A DNA stretch of 64,000 bases from contig NZ_CP012406.1 in the NCBI RefSeq assembly GCF_001305595.1, positions 186,001-250,000 of the forward strand, written 5' to 3'. How positions within the stretch are numbered: the stretch's first letter is position 1; each line of letters begins with the position of its first letter. The notes beneath the pieces were generated by a model. That model had not been told where the DNA came from. It saw nothing but the letters and a program-made list of their open reading frames with translations, and searched no databases. The translations under genes and the position numbers were made by a program. Shown one piece after another: positions 44,515 through 52,184 of the stretch. Source of the DNA: Azospirillum thiophilum. GTDB lineage: Bacteria > Pseudomonadota > Alphaproteobacteria > Azospirillales > Azospirillaceae.

Positions 44515-44907
44515 TCACCGGGCGCCTCCGATGCGGGCGGCGACCGGCTGGCCGGCGGCGCGCTGCTGTCCGGTCAGCAGCAGCACGGCTTCGGACAGCA
44601 GGCGCATCTGTTCGGTGACGCTCCGGTGCAGCGTGACGCCGGCGGCAACGGCTTGGGCGACATGGACGGCGCCGTCGATGGACACCGGCGGCTGCACGCC
44701 GATCCAGCCGCCGCCCTCGGCCGGGGCGACCGTCATGGTGGACAGCTCGCCGCGGTCCGGATCGGACAGCAGGCAGGTGTATCGGCCGTCGCCATGGTCA
44801 CGGACCGTGACCACGCGGCGGGTCACCGTGTGCAGCGCTTGTCCGGAACCGCCGGGGATGTCGATCTCGACCAGCCCGTCGGCGTAGGGGATGAGGCGGG
44901 GCGTCAT
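44515..44907 (-). CDS. Unknown early phage protein (130 aa)
   Basis: A 130-residue protein (LIPYADGLVEIDIPGGSGQA, GELSTMTVAPAEGGGWIGVQ) ending in a helix (VTEQMRLLSEAVLLLTGQQR). No family recognised. Overlaps the following gene's stop. Confidence 0.55.
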   Translation of the reverse strand: MTPRLIPYADGLVEIDIPGGSGQALHTVTRRVVTVRDHGDGRYTCLLSDPDRGELSTMTVAPAEGGGWIGVQPPVSIDGAVHVAQAVAAGVTLHRSVTEQMRLLSEAVLLLTGQQRAAGQPVAARIGGAR

Positions 44908-45362
44908 CGGCTCAGCCTCAGCGAGTGGATGCCGACGGCGCCGGAGCAGTAGACCTCGGTCGTGCGGCAGCGGCCGCAGATGCGGTTTCCCGGCCCTTCG
45001 GAGGCGAAATGGCTACCGCAGCACAGGCATTTCCGGACTTTCGTCTCGGCAGCAGCCTCCTGCAGTGCGGCCGACGCGGCGCGCGACGCCGGCTTCCTCG
45101 CGGGCTGGTCGCCGCAACTCGCCGCTTCGACGCCGGCGGGCGTCAGGCGCAGGATACCGGGGCTGTTGCCATGCGGTGCCTGTACCACCTCCAGCCATCC
45201 GCGAGTGATGCACTCGGACCGCGCGTAGAGGCCGGAGGTTTCGCTGTATCCCAGCCGTTCGGCGAGTTTGCGGGCGGATGGCGTCTGTCCCTCCGCCAAC
45301 ACCTTGGCATAGCCACACAGGAAGACCTGCAGGACGGTTTCGGAGAAGCCGCGCTTGCTCAT
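44904..45362 (-). CDS. Winged-helix plus zinc-ribbon protein
   Basis: A 152-residue protein with an N-terminal winged-helix-like half (QTPSARKLAERLGYSETSGL, ITRGWLEVVQAPHGNSPGI) and a C-terminal zinc ribbon (KCLCCGSHFASEGPGNRICG, then RC). This combination suggests a nucleic-acid-binding regulator of the early operon. Confidence 0.65.
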   Translation of the reverse strand: MSKRGFSETVLQVFLCGYAKVLAEGQTPSARKLAERLGYSETSGLYARSECITRGWLEVVQAPHGNSPGILRLTPAGVEAASCGDQPARKPASRAASAALQEAAAETKVRKCLCCGSHFASEGPGNRICGRCRTTEVYCSGAVGIHSLRLSR

Positions 45363-45715
45363 GCCGCGTCTCCCCCGCCGATCCGGCCGCTGGACGGGCG
45401 GTGCTGCTGGACGGCCTTGCGGGCGAAGCCGGCCGCCGTCTGCAGGATGACCGCCAGCCCGACCAGCTCTTCGGCGCTGTAGGACACGAAAGGCCGACCG
45501 CTCGACCGGCTGCGGACCGTCTCCGCCGCCTGCCCCAGCCAGACCCCGCGGCGGAAGTCCACCGCGCGCAGCATGCGGGCCAGATCGCTGAAGCGGTCGG
45601 CCAGGGCGGCAGTCTGCGCCGCCGCCTGCTGGGAAGGGTTCTTGGCGAGCTGCTGGATCTGGACAGCCAACGCGTCGAGCGACGACGCGACGGCGGTGGG
45701 TGCGATGTGGGTCAT
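45359..45715 (-). CDS. Unknown early phage protein (118 aa)
   Basis: A 118-residue helical protein (ASSLDALAVQIQQLAKNPSQ, AALADRFSDLARMLRAVDFR). GGAGG nine bases before the ATG at 45715 decides the start, which also overlaps the upstream stop. Confidence 0.6.
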   Translation of the reverse strand: MTHIAPTAVASSLDALAVQIQQLAKNPSQQAAAQTAALADRFSDLARMLRAVDFRRGVWLGQAAETVRSRSSGRPFVSYSAEELVGLAVILQTAAGFARKAVQQHRPSSGRIGGGDAA

Positions 45716-46065
45716 TTCGCGGTCCTCCTTGGGCAATCGCGGCAGGCGTTGCGCAGCATGCCGGCGAGAAGTGAGCGGGAGCGCCGGGCGGTCAGCTGTT
45801 CGCGGGCACAGCGGGTGTCGTCGATGTCCCCCAGCACGGCGCAGGGCTGGGAGACGCCCATCCGCTCGGCTACGGCGGCCTCGACGCGGTCGAGGTTGGC
45901 GCCGTAGCGGGCCGACAGGACCAAGCTGACGGTGGCCTTGCCGTAGCCGATGACGGCGCCGGCGGCGGCCAGCCCGTCGCGGTCGGCCCGCTCGGCGAGC
46001 GCGATGACGAACGCGGGCGGGGCGCCATTCCAGGCGGCGCGGGCCTTGTCGAGGTGGCCGCTCAT
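45712..46065 (-). CDS. Small HTH protein
   Basis: A 117-residue protein. Residues about 30-65 form a Cro/cI-like helix-turn-helix (AAGAVIGYGKATVSLVLSAR, then LDRVEAAVAERMG), and the last part has a cysteine-rich tail (CRDCPRR). It resembles small XRE-like early regulators of Mu-type phages. Confidence 0.7.
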   Translation of the reverse strand: MSGHLDKARAAWNGAPPAFVIALAERADRDGLAAAGAVIGYGKATVSLVLSARYGANLDRVEAAVAERMGVSQPCAVLGDIDDTRCAREQLTARRSRSLLAGMLRNACRDCPRRTAK

Positions 46066-46655
46066 TCGGTCACCGCGTCGACCAGGATGGAGAGGTTCGG
46101 ATCCCAGAGACGGCCACCGCGCAACGCCTGCGGGGCGTCAGGACCGGTGTTCTTTCCCTTCTTGAGCCGGTACCGGCCTTCGGTCGGAAAGGCCCCACCA
46201 ACGGCCTCGGCCAGAGTGTCGAGGTAGCCATGCCGGCGCAGGGCCGCGACGTAGTTCCAGGTGTTGCTTTCACCAGAGCGCGTCAGGGAGGCCAGTTCCC
46301 GCACAGTCCACCCGGAACGCAGAGGCTTCATTGCAGCCCACATGCGTTCGAACGGCTGGGGCACGGGGTCCAGCTTGCCCTTGCGAAACCGCGGGCAGCG
46401 GCGCCCCACGTCCTGGACCAGTTCATAAACCGCCGGCTGAACACCGCCGGACTTCTGGCGCGGCTCCTTCATGCGGACCAGACCGGCGGCCATCGCCTTT
46501 TCAAGGAATGATTTCGCTGTCCTGACCGACACGCCGGGCACCACCAGATCGCGCTGTATGAACACACGCTTGGCCCGCATCTGCTCCCAGCACAGACGCG
46601 GCGACACCAAGCGGAGACGGTACTGTCCACCGCCGTCTGTCTTCGCAGGCATCAT
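46062..46655 (-). CDS. Putative winged-helix early regulator
   Basis: A 197-residue protein. The middle has helix-turn-helix-like sequence (VSVRTAKSFLEKAMAAGLVR and VRELASLTRSGESNTWNYVA, then LRRHGYLDTL). It overlaps the MuB stop by ATGA and is followed by the small HTH gene. The double-winged-helix look suggests a DNA-binding role, but no family name is certain. Confidence 0.6.
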   Translation of the reverse strand: MMPAKTDGGGQYRLRLVSPRLCWEQMRAKRVFIQRDLVVPGVSVRTAKSFLEKAMAAGLVRMKEPRQKSGGVQPAVYELVQDVGRRCPRFRKGKLDPVPQPFERMWAAMKPLRSGWTVRELASLTRSGESNTWNYVAALRRHGYLDTLAEAVGGAFPTEGRYRLKKGKNTGPDAPQALRGGRLWDPNLSILVDAVTE

Positions 46656-47416
46656 CCGAACCGCCTCACCGCCGGAGCGGCGCCGGTGTTGATCCGCTGA
46701 CCCGCATAGCCCGCGGCGTCGATCTCCTTCAGACCCTCGCCGGCGGCGAAGTCGGCGATTGCGACCAGATTGACCGCGACGCGGCCGGTCGACCGGTAGG
46801 TCTGGTCGAGCAGCTGCTGCAGCAGATCGTCGGCGACCGCGACGCGCGGGCAATACAGGGTCGCCAGCTGGCGGGCGTCGTCCATGTCGCAGGGCTCGGC
46901 CTGCACGAAGTCGAGGATGCGGCGATGGAACCGCTCGTACCGCTGCAGCTTCTGCGGCAGCCCCTCCTCGCCGATCAGCACGATGGAGGCGGTGCCGGGC
47001 GAGGCCATGTCGTGCAGCGCCCGCACCTTGTCGATCATGTCCTTCTTCGCCAGATGGTCGGCTTCGTCGATGATCAGCGGCCGGCGGCTGGTCTCCAGTT
47101 CCTCGGCGATCTTGGCCGCCAGCTCGTTGTTCGTCGCATGGGGCGGCATGGCGATGCCCATGGCGTCGACGACGGCGCGGAGCATGGCGCGGGGCGTCCA
47201 GAAGTCGTTCGCCTCGACGTAATAGGCCATGTGGTCGCTGGCGCCGACCCATGCGGCGGCGCGGCTCTTGCCGTCACCCGAGCGGCCATGGAAGACGCCA
47301 AGGCCGGGGACGTCGGGGCTGCGGCCCTTCAGCTTGATGACCAGCTCTTCCAGCAGCGTCAGGTTTCGCAACGGGGCGAACGATGCGGACTTGCGGGCTC
47401 GGTTCACTTTTGACAT
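46652..47416 (-). CDS. MuB-like AAA+ ATPase (transposition target selector)
   Basis: A 254-residue ATPase. Walker A GRSGDGKS (residues 44-51), Walker B LIIDEADHL (near 115) and the following sensor segment VLIGEEGLPQKLQRYERFH match MuB/TniB-type proteins. They polymerise on target DNA, activate MuA and protect the phage's own DNA from insertion. The start at 47416 lies 76 bp after the transposase stop; the longer frame upstream is a shadow. Confidence 0.88.
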   Translation of the reverse strand: MSKVNRARKSASFAPLRNLTLLEELVIKLKGRSPDVPGLGVFHGRSGDGKSRAAAWVGASDHMAYYVEANDFWTPRAMLRAVVDAMGIAMPPHATNNELAAKIAEELETSRRPLIIDEADHLAKKDMIDKVRALHDMASPGTASIVLIGEEGLPQKLQRYERFHRRILDFVQAEPCDMDDARQLATLYCPRVAVADDLLQQLLDQTYRSTGRVAVNLVAIADFAAGEGLKEIDAAGYAGQRINTGAAPAVRRFG

Positions 47417-47438
47417 TGTAAGGACTTCTCGTTTGTTG

Positions 47439-47449
47439 TGGTTTGAACG
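47439..47449 (+). repeat. Variant terminal motif between transposase and MuB genes
   Basis: TGGTTTGAACG differs from the terminal motif by one inserted A. It abuts the hairpin at 47446-47478. Confidence 0.45.
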
Positions 47450-47478
47450 GCCCTGCGCGCCCCACGCGTGGGGCCGTT
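47446..47478 (-). promoter_or_regulatory. Strong intercistronic hairpin between transposase and MuB genes
   Basis: Outer arms AACGGCCC/GGGCCGTT and inner CGCG/CGCG with two G.U pairs between them form a 14-bp stem with a 5-base loop; a 16-bp palindrome GCCCCACGCGTGGGGC is an alternative pairing. No U-run follows. It may reduce read-through into MuB or mark an RNA processing site. Confidence 0.6.
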
Positions 47479-47492
47479 TCCTTTGGTGCCCG

Positions 47493-49682
47493 TCACTCGA
47501 CGGCGCGGGCGAAGGCCGCCTTGCGGGCGGCGTCGTTCTTGCGGGCCAGGAACCAGGCCGCGCTTTCGATCGATTGCAGCCATTCCAGTTCGTCCTCGCT
47601 GACCTCGGCATCGGCGGCGATCCGCGCCTCGATGTCCTGCGCCCGGCGCCACCAGCGGTCTTCGGGCTTCTCGGCCGCCTGCGCCGGAGCGGCGATGCGG
47701 CGGGCGATATCGGCCGTCCGGGCCTGCTCGCCGGCATCCCGCGGCCGTGGGGCGGCCGGAGTGGCGGCGGTGATCGCCCGCTGTGCCGCGATCAGACCGG
47801 CCGACGGCTGTACCGCCGGGGCGGACGGTGCGGGCAAGGCCGGCGGCGGGGCGGCGGTCGGAAGGGCTGTGACGGTGGCGGCCGGCTTGCCGATCAGCGC
47901 GTCGGCCAGTTCGTGGGGCTTGAACTTCGTCTTGGCGGCGCGGATCGCCGCCTTGCCTGCCTGGATGAAGCGTTTCTGCAGCTCGGCCGCTTCGGCGGCC
48001 AGGGCGGCGCGGGACAGGCCGGCCCGCTCCGGGTTCTCGGCGATGCAGAGGAAGGCGAAGGGTTCGGAGTGGTAGACCCACACCCGGCCCATATCCTCCG
48101 GATCCAGACGGACGTCGAAGCGGTCCCCGGTCCCGATGTAGGGGATCAGGTCGACCGACCAGAAGTCGGCGTTCTCGACCCGGATGCCCTTCTTCGACAC
48201 TGTGCGTGTGCCGCCATCGGCCGCCGGCATCAGCAACAGGTCGATCTGGCGTTCATCGGTCAGGCGGGCTTCCCAGCCGGCGCAGCTCTCCGCCAGAGCA
48301 TGGGGCGTGCGGTCGCCCAACCCCTCATGCGGGTTGTGATGGTAGACGTTTTCGACCCACGCGTCGGCCAGTTGCTGCAGTTCGACGCCGGTCAGCGCCG
48401 CCTGGAAGATGTCGGCATCGCTTTCCCCCATGCGGGCCGCGAAGGTTTCGCGTGAGCGGATCGCCTGACGAGTGGCGACGTTGTGGCCGGTGTAACCCGG
48501 CAGCAGCGGCATGAAGCCATGCTGGACCGTGCCGATCGCGCGCTCGACGTGCGGCTTCTGTTCCGGTGAATAGGGGTCGCAGGTGGGATGCGCGGCATCG
48601 AGCAGGAAATAGGCGCGTTGGGCCTCGCGACTGACAAAGTCGCTGCCGTTGTCGGTCTTGATCGCTTTCGGCATTCCCCATGCCAGCACCGCCCGGCGGA
48701 TCAGCAGAAACACGGCCGACGTGCGCGGCACCTTGGTCACCAGGATCATCATGCGGCGGGTGTAGACGTCGACCACGACATAGATGCTGTGGCGGCCGTC
48801 GGTCAGCATGACGTCGGACGGCGACGCGTCGATCTCCCACAGCTGGTTCGGCCGTTCGATGCCCTCGCTGTAGGAGCCGACCGCGGCGCGGTGCTTGTTC
48901 TTCCAGTCGTCGGGGTTGGTCAGCGCAAGGTGCAACTGCCGGTGCTTGTTCTTCCAATCCTGCCAGGCTTCGAGCAGGCGGCGTTCTGACGGCATCGGAC
49001 GGGTGGAGCCGTCGAACAGCTCGACGTCAGCGCCGAAGCGCTTCAGCAGCAGGGTGCGCACCTGGTGCATGGCGAGATGGGGGTTCTCGACCAGCACGGC
49101 GACCATGAAGCCCCTGACGTCCACGACTGCACTGTCGAGCACGCCGGCGCCCTTGCGGTTGCCGTAGCGTCCGGCAAGGGCCGCGGCATCGCCAGTCGAC
49201 CGCGCGCGGGTCCAGCGTTCCAGAGACGACATGCTGATCGTGGGGCATGCCGACCGCACCCAATCGGGGACGTCGATCTGGCGGGCATTGTAGAAGCCGA
49301 TGAACTTGTGACGTGCAGGCGTCAGGCTGTCGCCGCTGGCGGCATGGAAGCTGTCGAAAGCGGCGAGGATCGCCAGCTTGTAATCCTGGCGCAGCCGTGC
49401 CTCGAGCGTTGCCGGCAGTGCCGGGGTCGCGTCCTTCAGCGGCTTCGGCAGAGCCGGGGTAGCCGTGACGACGGCGTCGGCAGCGCCGCGTCGCGCCAGT
49501 TCAATGCGGGCGTCCTCCGGCAGCGAGGAGATGTGGTACTCCCGTCCGCCACCGCGGCCAGACCGCTCGCGATAAGACCAGCACTCATCAGTCGCGCGGA
49601 GATTTATTCCGCGCTTGGAAGTCGGCAGCTTCGGCAAGGCTAGAGCTGCGATTTCCGCTGCGGACAACCAGTCTCCCGCCAT
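47493..49682 (-). CDS. MuA-like DDE transposase
   Basis: A 729-residue transposase that cuts and joins the phage ends. The N-terminus (WLSAAEIAALALPKLPTSKR) is the Mu end/enhancer-binding helix-turn-helix. The catalytic acids of the RNase H-like core are in WEIDASPSD (D near 281), KTDNGSDF (D near 342) and KPHVERAIGT (E near 379). The C-terminal part after 560 is Ala/Pro-rich and ends in helices that should contact MuB and ClpX. The start at 49682 lies five bases after the upstream regulator stop. Length is near Mu's 663. Confidence 0.95.
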   Translation of the reverse strand: MAGDWLSAAEIAALALPKLPTSKRGINLRATDECWSYRERSGRGGGREYHISSLPEDARIELARRGAADAVVTATPALPKPLKDATPALPATLEARLRQDYKLAILAAFDSFHAASGDSLTPARHKFIGFYNARQIDVPDWVRSACPTISMSSLERWTRARSTGDAAALAGRYGNRKGAGVLDSAVVDVRGFMVAVLVENPHLAMHQVRTLLLKRFGADVELFDGSTRPMPSERRLLEAWQDWKNKHRQLHLALTNPDDWKNKHRAAVGSYSEGIERPNQLWEIDASPSDVMLTDGRHSIYVVVDVYTRRMMILVTKVPRTSAVFLLIRRAVLAWGMPKAIKTDNGSDFVSREAQRAYFLLDAAHPTCDPYSPEQKPHVERAIGTVQHGFMPLLPGYTGHNVATRQAIRSRETFAARMGESDADIFQAALTGVELQQLADAWVENVYHHNPHEGLGDRTPHALAESCAGWEARLTDERQIDLLLMPAADGGTRTVSKKGIRVENADFWSVDLIPYIGTGDRFDVRLDPEDMGRVWVYHSEPFAFLCIAENPERAGLSRAALAAEAAELQKRFIQAGKAAIRAAKTKFKPHELADALIGKPAATVTALPTAAPPPALPAPSAPAVQPSAGLIAAQRAITAATPAAPRPRDAGEQARTADIARRIAAPAQAAEKPEDRWWRRAQDIEARIAADAEVSEDELEWLQSIESAAWFLARKNDAARKAAFARAVE

Positions 49683-49687
49683 GGCGG

Positions 49688-50161
49688 TCAGCCCCGCGTC
49701 CGGTCGGTCAACACCGGCCGCAGATGCATGTACTCGCGCAGCATGGCGTCGCCTGCTGACAGCATTTTCCCGGCTTCACCCGCGTCGATGGCTCCATCGG
49801 AGTAAGCGGCGGCGAACTCCGCAAACAGCTTGCTCGCGTGTTGAGCGATCTCGGCCACGTTCTTGGGAATGGCCTCTGCGGCCGGCTCGACCGTCACAGC
49901 CAACAAGGTGCAACCGGCCTCAACGGCCAACCACTCAGTAACTGCCGGTTGACCGCTGTAGCGCTCCAAAGCCGCTGCGATATCGGCAGGCATATGACAA
50001 TTGGCGTCTTCTTCGCTGTCGTTGCTGTACCTGAACAACTGGGATCTGGACACCCGCGCTACTTCAGCAGCGCGCTGCAGACCGCCACAGTGTTCGATCA
50101 GGTCCGCGACAGCGGCTTTCAGGCTGCCGGGCCGGCGATGCTTGTAAGGAGATTTGGCCAT
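49688..50161 (-). CDS. Putative phage regulatory HTH protein (CII-like)
   Basis: A 157-residue protein. The start (SLKAAVADLIEHCGGLQRAA, then EVARVSRSQLFRYSN) carries a helix-turn-helix and resembles phage CII-like regulators, and the C-terminal half is helical with a conserved KMLSAGDAMLREYMHLRP. It lies between Ner and the transposase and is likely to regulate early transcription or lysogeny. Confidence 0.7.
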   Translation of the reverse strand: MAKSPYKHRRPGSLKAAVADLIEHCGGLQRAAEVARVSRSQLFRYSNDSEEDANCHMPADIAAALERYSGQPAVTEWLAVEAGCTLLAVTVEPAAEAIPKNVAEIAQHASKLFAEFAAAYSDGAIDAGEAGKMLSAGDAMLREYMHLRPVLTDRTRG

Positions 50162-50417
50162 CTCTGTTCCCGTTGTGGATGCGCCTATTGCTCTGCGAGC
50201 GTCATCCGAGTTGAGAAATTGGGGCGAAAATGAAACTCTCTGAGGAACTCTTTAAGGACGCCGCTGTACGTCATGTGACGGTGGCGTCTGTCGCTTTGGC
50301 TGTGGCTTTGGTCGACGTAAGCCGGCCGTTGTCTGCAGCCTTGATCGATGTCGCTGACGCCCACTTGGGCTGGGCCTCGTCCTCGCTGGCAATCGGGCGG
50401 CTGTATCGCCGCCGCTA
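50162..50417. other. Gap between Ner-like and regulatory HTH genes
   Basis: 256 bp without a convincing gene on the minus strand. A plus-strand frame (50230-50421, 63 residues, MKLSEELFKDAAVRHVTVAS...) has a hydrophobic middle and a modest GGGGCG upstream, but it opposes the operon and has no recognisable relatives, so it is left as doubtful. Confidence 0.4.
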
Positions 50418-50693
50418 CTAGGCCGCTTTGCGATCTGGCGGCCGAGTGCGACACAGCCGCGTTCCATCTGCCCGGTACCGCTCAGGAAAGAGATCCTGCA
50501 CCGCGAGGTCGAGCTTTTGAGCCAGCGCGGCTTCGATGCGGGCGGAGGGCAGGTGCAGAGCCTGCGCGACAGCTTGAGGGCAGACGCCAATCTGAAAGGC
50601 GATCTGGCGCATGCTGCTGCCCCTACGACGTAACGCAGATACCACCCAATCACGGCGATCAGCAGGGTCCAAGGGAACTACGGGTTTTGCCAT
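50418..50693 (-). CDS. Ner-like DNA-binding protein
   Basis: A 91-residue protein with the Ner/Nlp pattern: DWVVSALRRRGSSMRQIAF, QIGVCPQAVAQALHLPSAR and LDLAVQDLFPERYRADGTRL. In Mu, Ner is the first gene of the early operon and represses both the early and repressor promoters. Here it is divergent from the cI-like repressor, with 119 bp between start codons, which matches that logic. Confidence 0.88.
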   Translation of the reverse strand: MAKPVVPLDPADRRDWVVSALRRRGSSMRQIAFQIGVCPQAVAQALHLPSARIEAALAQKLDLAVQDLFPERYRADGTRLCRTRPPDRKAA

Positions 50694-50812
50694 TATATCG
50701 CCTACGACTATCGATATTTCTACCGTAGTACCACGAGTTTTCGACGGACGACAACGAGAAAAATCAGAGTGGGAAGAGTTCCCAGTTCGCTTCACGCTAG
50801 AGGTCGTCCGCA
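50694..50812. promoter_or_regulatory. Divergent repressor/Ner promoter-operator region
   Basis: An AT-rich 119-bp gap. A perfect inverted repeat TGGGAA-GAG-TTCCCA lies at 50770-50784. A second, AAGTGGGA/TCCCACTT with an 8-base spacer, lies at 50868-50891 inside the repressor reading frame. Around 50706-50735 there are TATCGATA and matched TAC/GTA elements. By analogy with Mu this area holds the operators and the transpositional enhancer. Confidence 0.65.
50770..50784. promoter_or_regulatory. Candidate repressor operator 1
   Basis: Six-base arms TGGGAA and TTCCCA around GAG, 29 bp upstream of the repressor start. Confidence 0.55.
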
Positions 50813-51388
50813 ATGGAGATTATTTGTGTGAATTCAATGGCTTCCAAGACACGAACCGGAGAGCGTGAAGTGGGAAGCCAGGATCCCACTTCGGTCGATG
50901 AACTGGGATCTCGCATTTCTCTCGTGGTCGGCCTCTATAAAACGAAGACCCAGGCCGCCCGCAGCGCTGGCACCACACTCGAGATGCTAAACCGTTACAT
51001 CCGCGGCGAGCACAAACTGCCACTAGAAAAAGCGACAGGGTTATGTGAGCCAGTGGGCGTCAGCATGAACTGGTTGGCTTGGGGCATCGGCCCAATGCTG
51101 CTCAGCGATTGCACGCCAGCGGCTCCATCCGCCCTGGACAGGATGGATGAGGCATTGCTAGCCAATCTGGTGGAAGGCGTTGACGTCTTCTTGGCAGCAG
51201 AAGACCTGCAGCTGCCTCCGCGACACAAGGCGCGGGTTACCGTATTGTTCTACCGATTGTTGGAACGGCGCCGTGCACGGCTGCAAACGGAAGGAAGCGA
51301 TATTCCTCCCGAACTCCGCATCGGAGGCCATCCAGTCGACATTTCAGCAGACCCGGACCTGTCAGACATTGTTCGCCTTGCTGAGTGA
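50813..51388 (+). CDS. Phage repressor, XRE-type (Mu c analogue)
   Basis: A 191-residue protein with an N-terminal helix-turn-helix (DELGSRISLVVGLYKTKTQA, ARSAGTTLEMLNRYIRGEHK) followed by SMNWLAWGIGPM, the pattern of XRE-family repressors. The C-terminal part (LLANLVEGVDVFLAAEDLQL, RARLQTEGSDIPPELRI) is probably for oligomerisation. It is the only plus-strand regulator at this end and should keep the early operon silent. ATG at 50813 or 50840 could be the start; GTG at 50870 is a weaker option. Confidence 0.82.
   Translation: MEIICVNSMASKTRTGEREVGSQDPTSVDELGSRISLVVGLYKTKTQAARSAGTTLEMLNRYIRGEHKLPLEKATGLCEPVGVSMNWLAWGIGPMLLSDCTPAAPSALDRMDEALLANLVEGVDVFLAAEDLQLPPRHKARVTVLFYRLLERRRARLQTEGSDIPPELRIGGHPVDISADPDLSDIVRLAE
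50868..50891. promoter_or_regulatory. Candidate repressor operator 2 (inside repressor 5' coding region)
   Basis: Perfect eight-base arms AAGTGGGA and TCCCACTT around an eight-base spacer. It shares the TGGGA core with the upstream site and with the left-end array. Confidence 0.5.
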
Positions 51389-51655
51389 AAAGTCACATAA
51401 GATTGCAAGCGCGAAACTTTGAATCAAATAGCCGCGCAAATCTTGCGCATGGCTATCCTCTGGTGGCACACTGCCTGTAACGCTGCAACCTCAGCGGCAT
51501 ACAATGGTATGCTGCCGAGCAGCGGGGGCCAGGGCTGGGAAACCCTGGTCACGGGATTGACACAACCCGTTTGAGGAGCACCATCGACCCGGTCTCGATG
51601 AGACCCCTCCCCCCACCGGCCACGCGGCTTGAGTGGGATAGCACGGAGTGTGCCA
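51389..51655. other. Gap between repressor and cargo genes, with hairpins
   Basis: 267 bp with lower GC. It contains GCGCAA-ATC-TTGCGC (about 51435-51449) and CCAGGG-(8)-CCCTGG (about 51529-51548). One of these probably terminates the repressor transcript. The rest may hold the promoter of the cargo genes. Confidence 0.45.
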
Positions 51656-51862
51656 ATGTGTCGTTACCCCGCGGTAGAGGATTTCCCTGAGGCCGCAGAA
51701 CTTCGCCAGATTTTCGCAATGGCTTTGGCCAATCGTGAGCGGCGTCAGAAGCTGAAAATCATCACCAATGAGGGCGATACACCTGTTCATTTCCCTTCAA
51801 AGAGGCTGTTTTTTTATGATATTCAAGCGACAGCTGCAATGAATGACAACGCCAGTCGATAA
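51656..51862 (+). CDS. Small cargo protein (68 aa)
   Basis: A 68-residue soluble protein (MCRYPAVEDFPEAAELRQIF...). The start at 51656 is supported by GGAG seven bases upstream. It overlaps the next gene by 20 bases. No family recognised. Its position outside the repressor at the Mu left end is typical of dispensable cargo. Confidence 0.55.
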   Translation: MCRYPAVEDFPEAAELRQIFAMALANRERRQKLKIITNEGDTPVHFPSKRLFFYDIQATAAMNDNASR

Positions 51863-52184
51863 TGATGGCGCTTCGTCAATCCCATTTTGGGACGGCATGT
51901 CGATATTGAGAGGCATAATGAAAGACCTGCGAGAAGACGCTTTGCGCTACCCGTCAGCTTCCGCTATTTTTCTTCGAGTTTTTGGTGCTGCAATCAGTGT
52001 TATTGGAGTGATTCAGCTAGTCGTTTTGTCCGGCGATTTTATCATTGGTACGATTACGGTTACCGGTGGGTTGATCGTGTTCGCCCTTGGAAGCCTTCGG
52101 AAGGCATTGGCCGATATCATCTACGAACTGCGCTCCTTCGCCGACGTACGCACGTCAAACCATCCAGCGAATACCGATGAGTGA
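51843..52184 (+). CDS. Small membrane cargo protein
   Basis: A 113-residue protein with two hydrophobic helices (FLRVFGAAISVIGVIQLVVL and FIIGTITVTGGLIVFALGSL) and charged ends. Its DNA is clearly less GC-rich than the rest of the phage. It is expressed away from the lytic genes, beside the repressor, so it may act in lysogens, for example by altering the envelope or blocking superinfection; that is inference. An exact TGGTTTGACGT copy lies near its 3' end. Confidence 0.6.
   Translation: MTTPVDNDGASSIPFWDGMSILRGIMKDLREDALRYPSASAIFLRVFGAAISVIGVIQLVVLSGDFIIGTITVTGGLIVFALGSLRKALADIIYELRSFADVRTSNHPANTDE

Noticed and set aside
50230-50421. 63-codon plus-strand frame between Ner and the CII-like gene
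   Set aside because: It runs against the early operon and has only a modest ribosome site. A hydrophobic stretch makes it interesting, but support is too weak to call.
50692-50697. Perfect TATAAT on the minus strand at the Ner start
   Set aside because: It overlaps the start codon, so a transcript from it would begin inside the gene; it is more likely chance or part of an operator.
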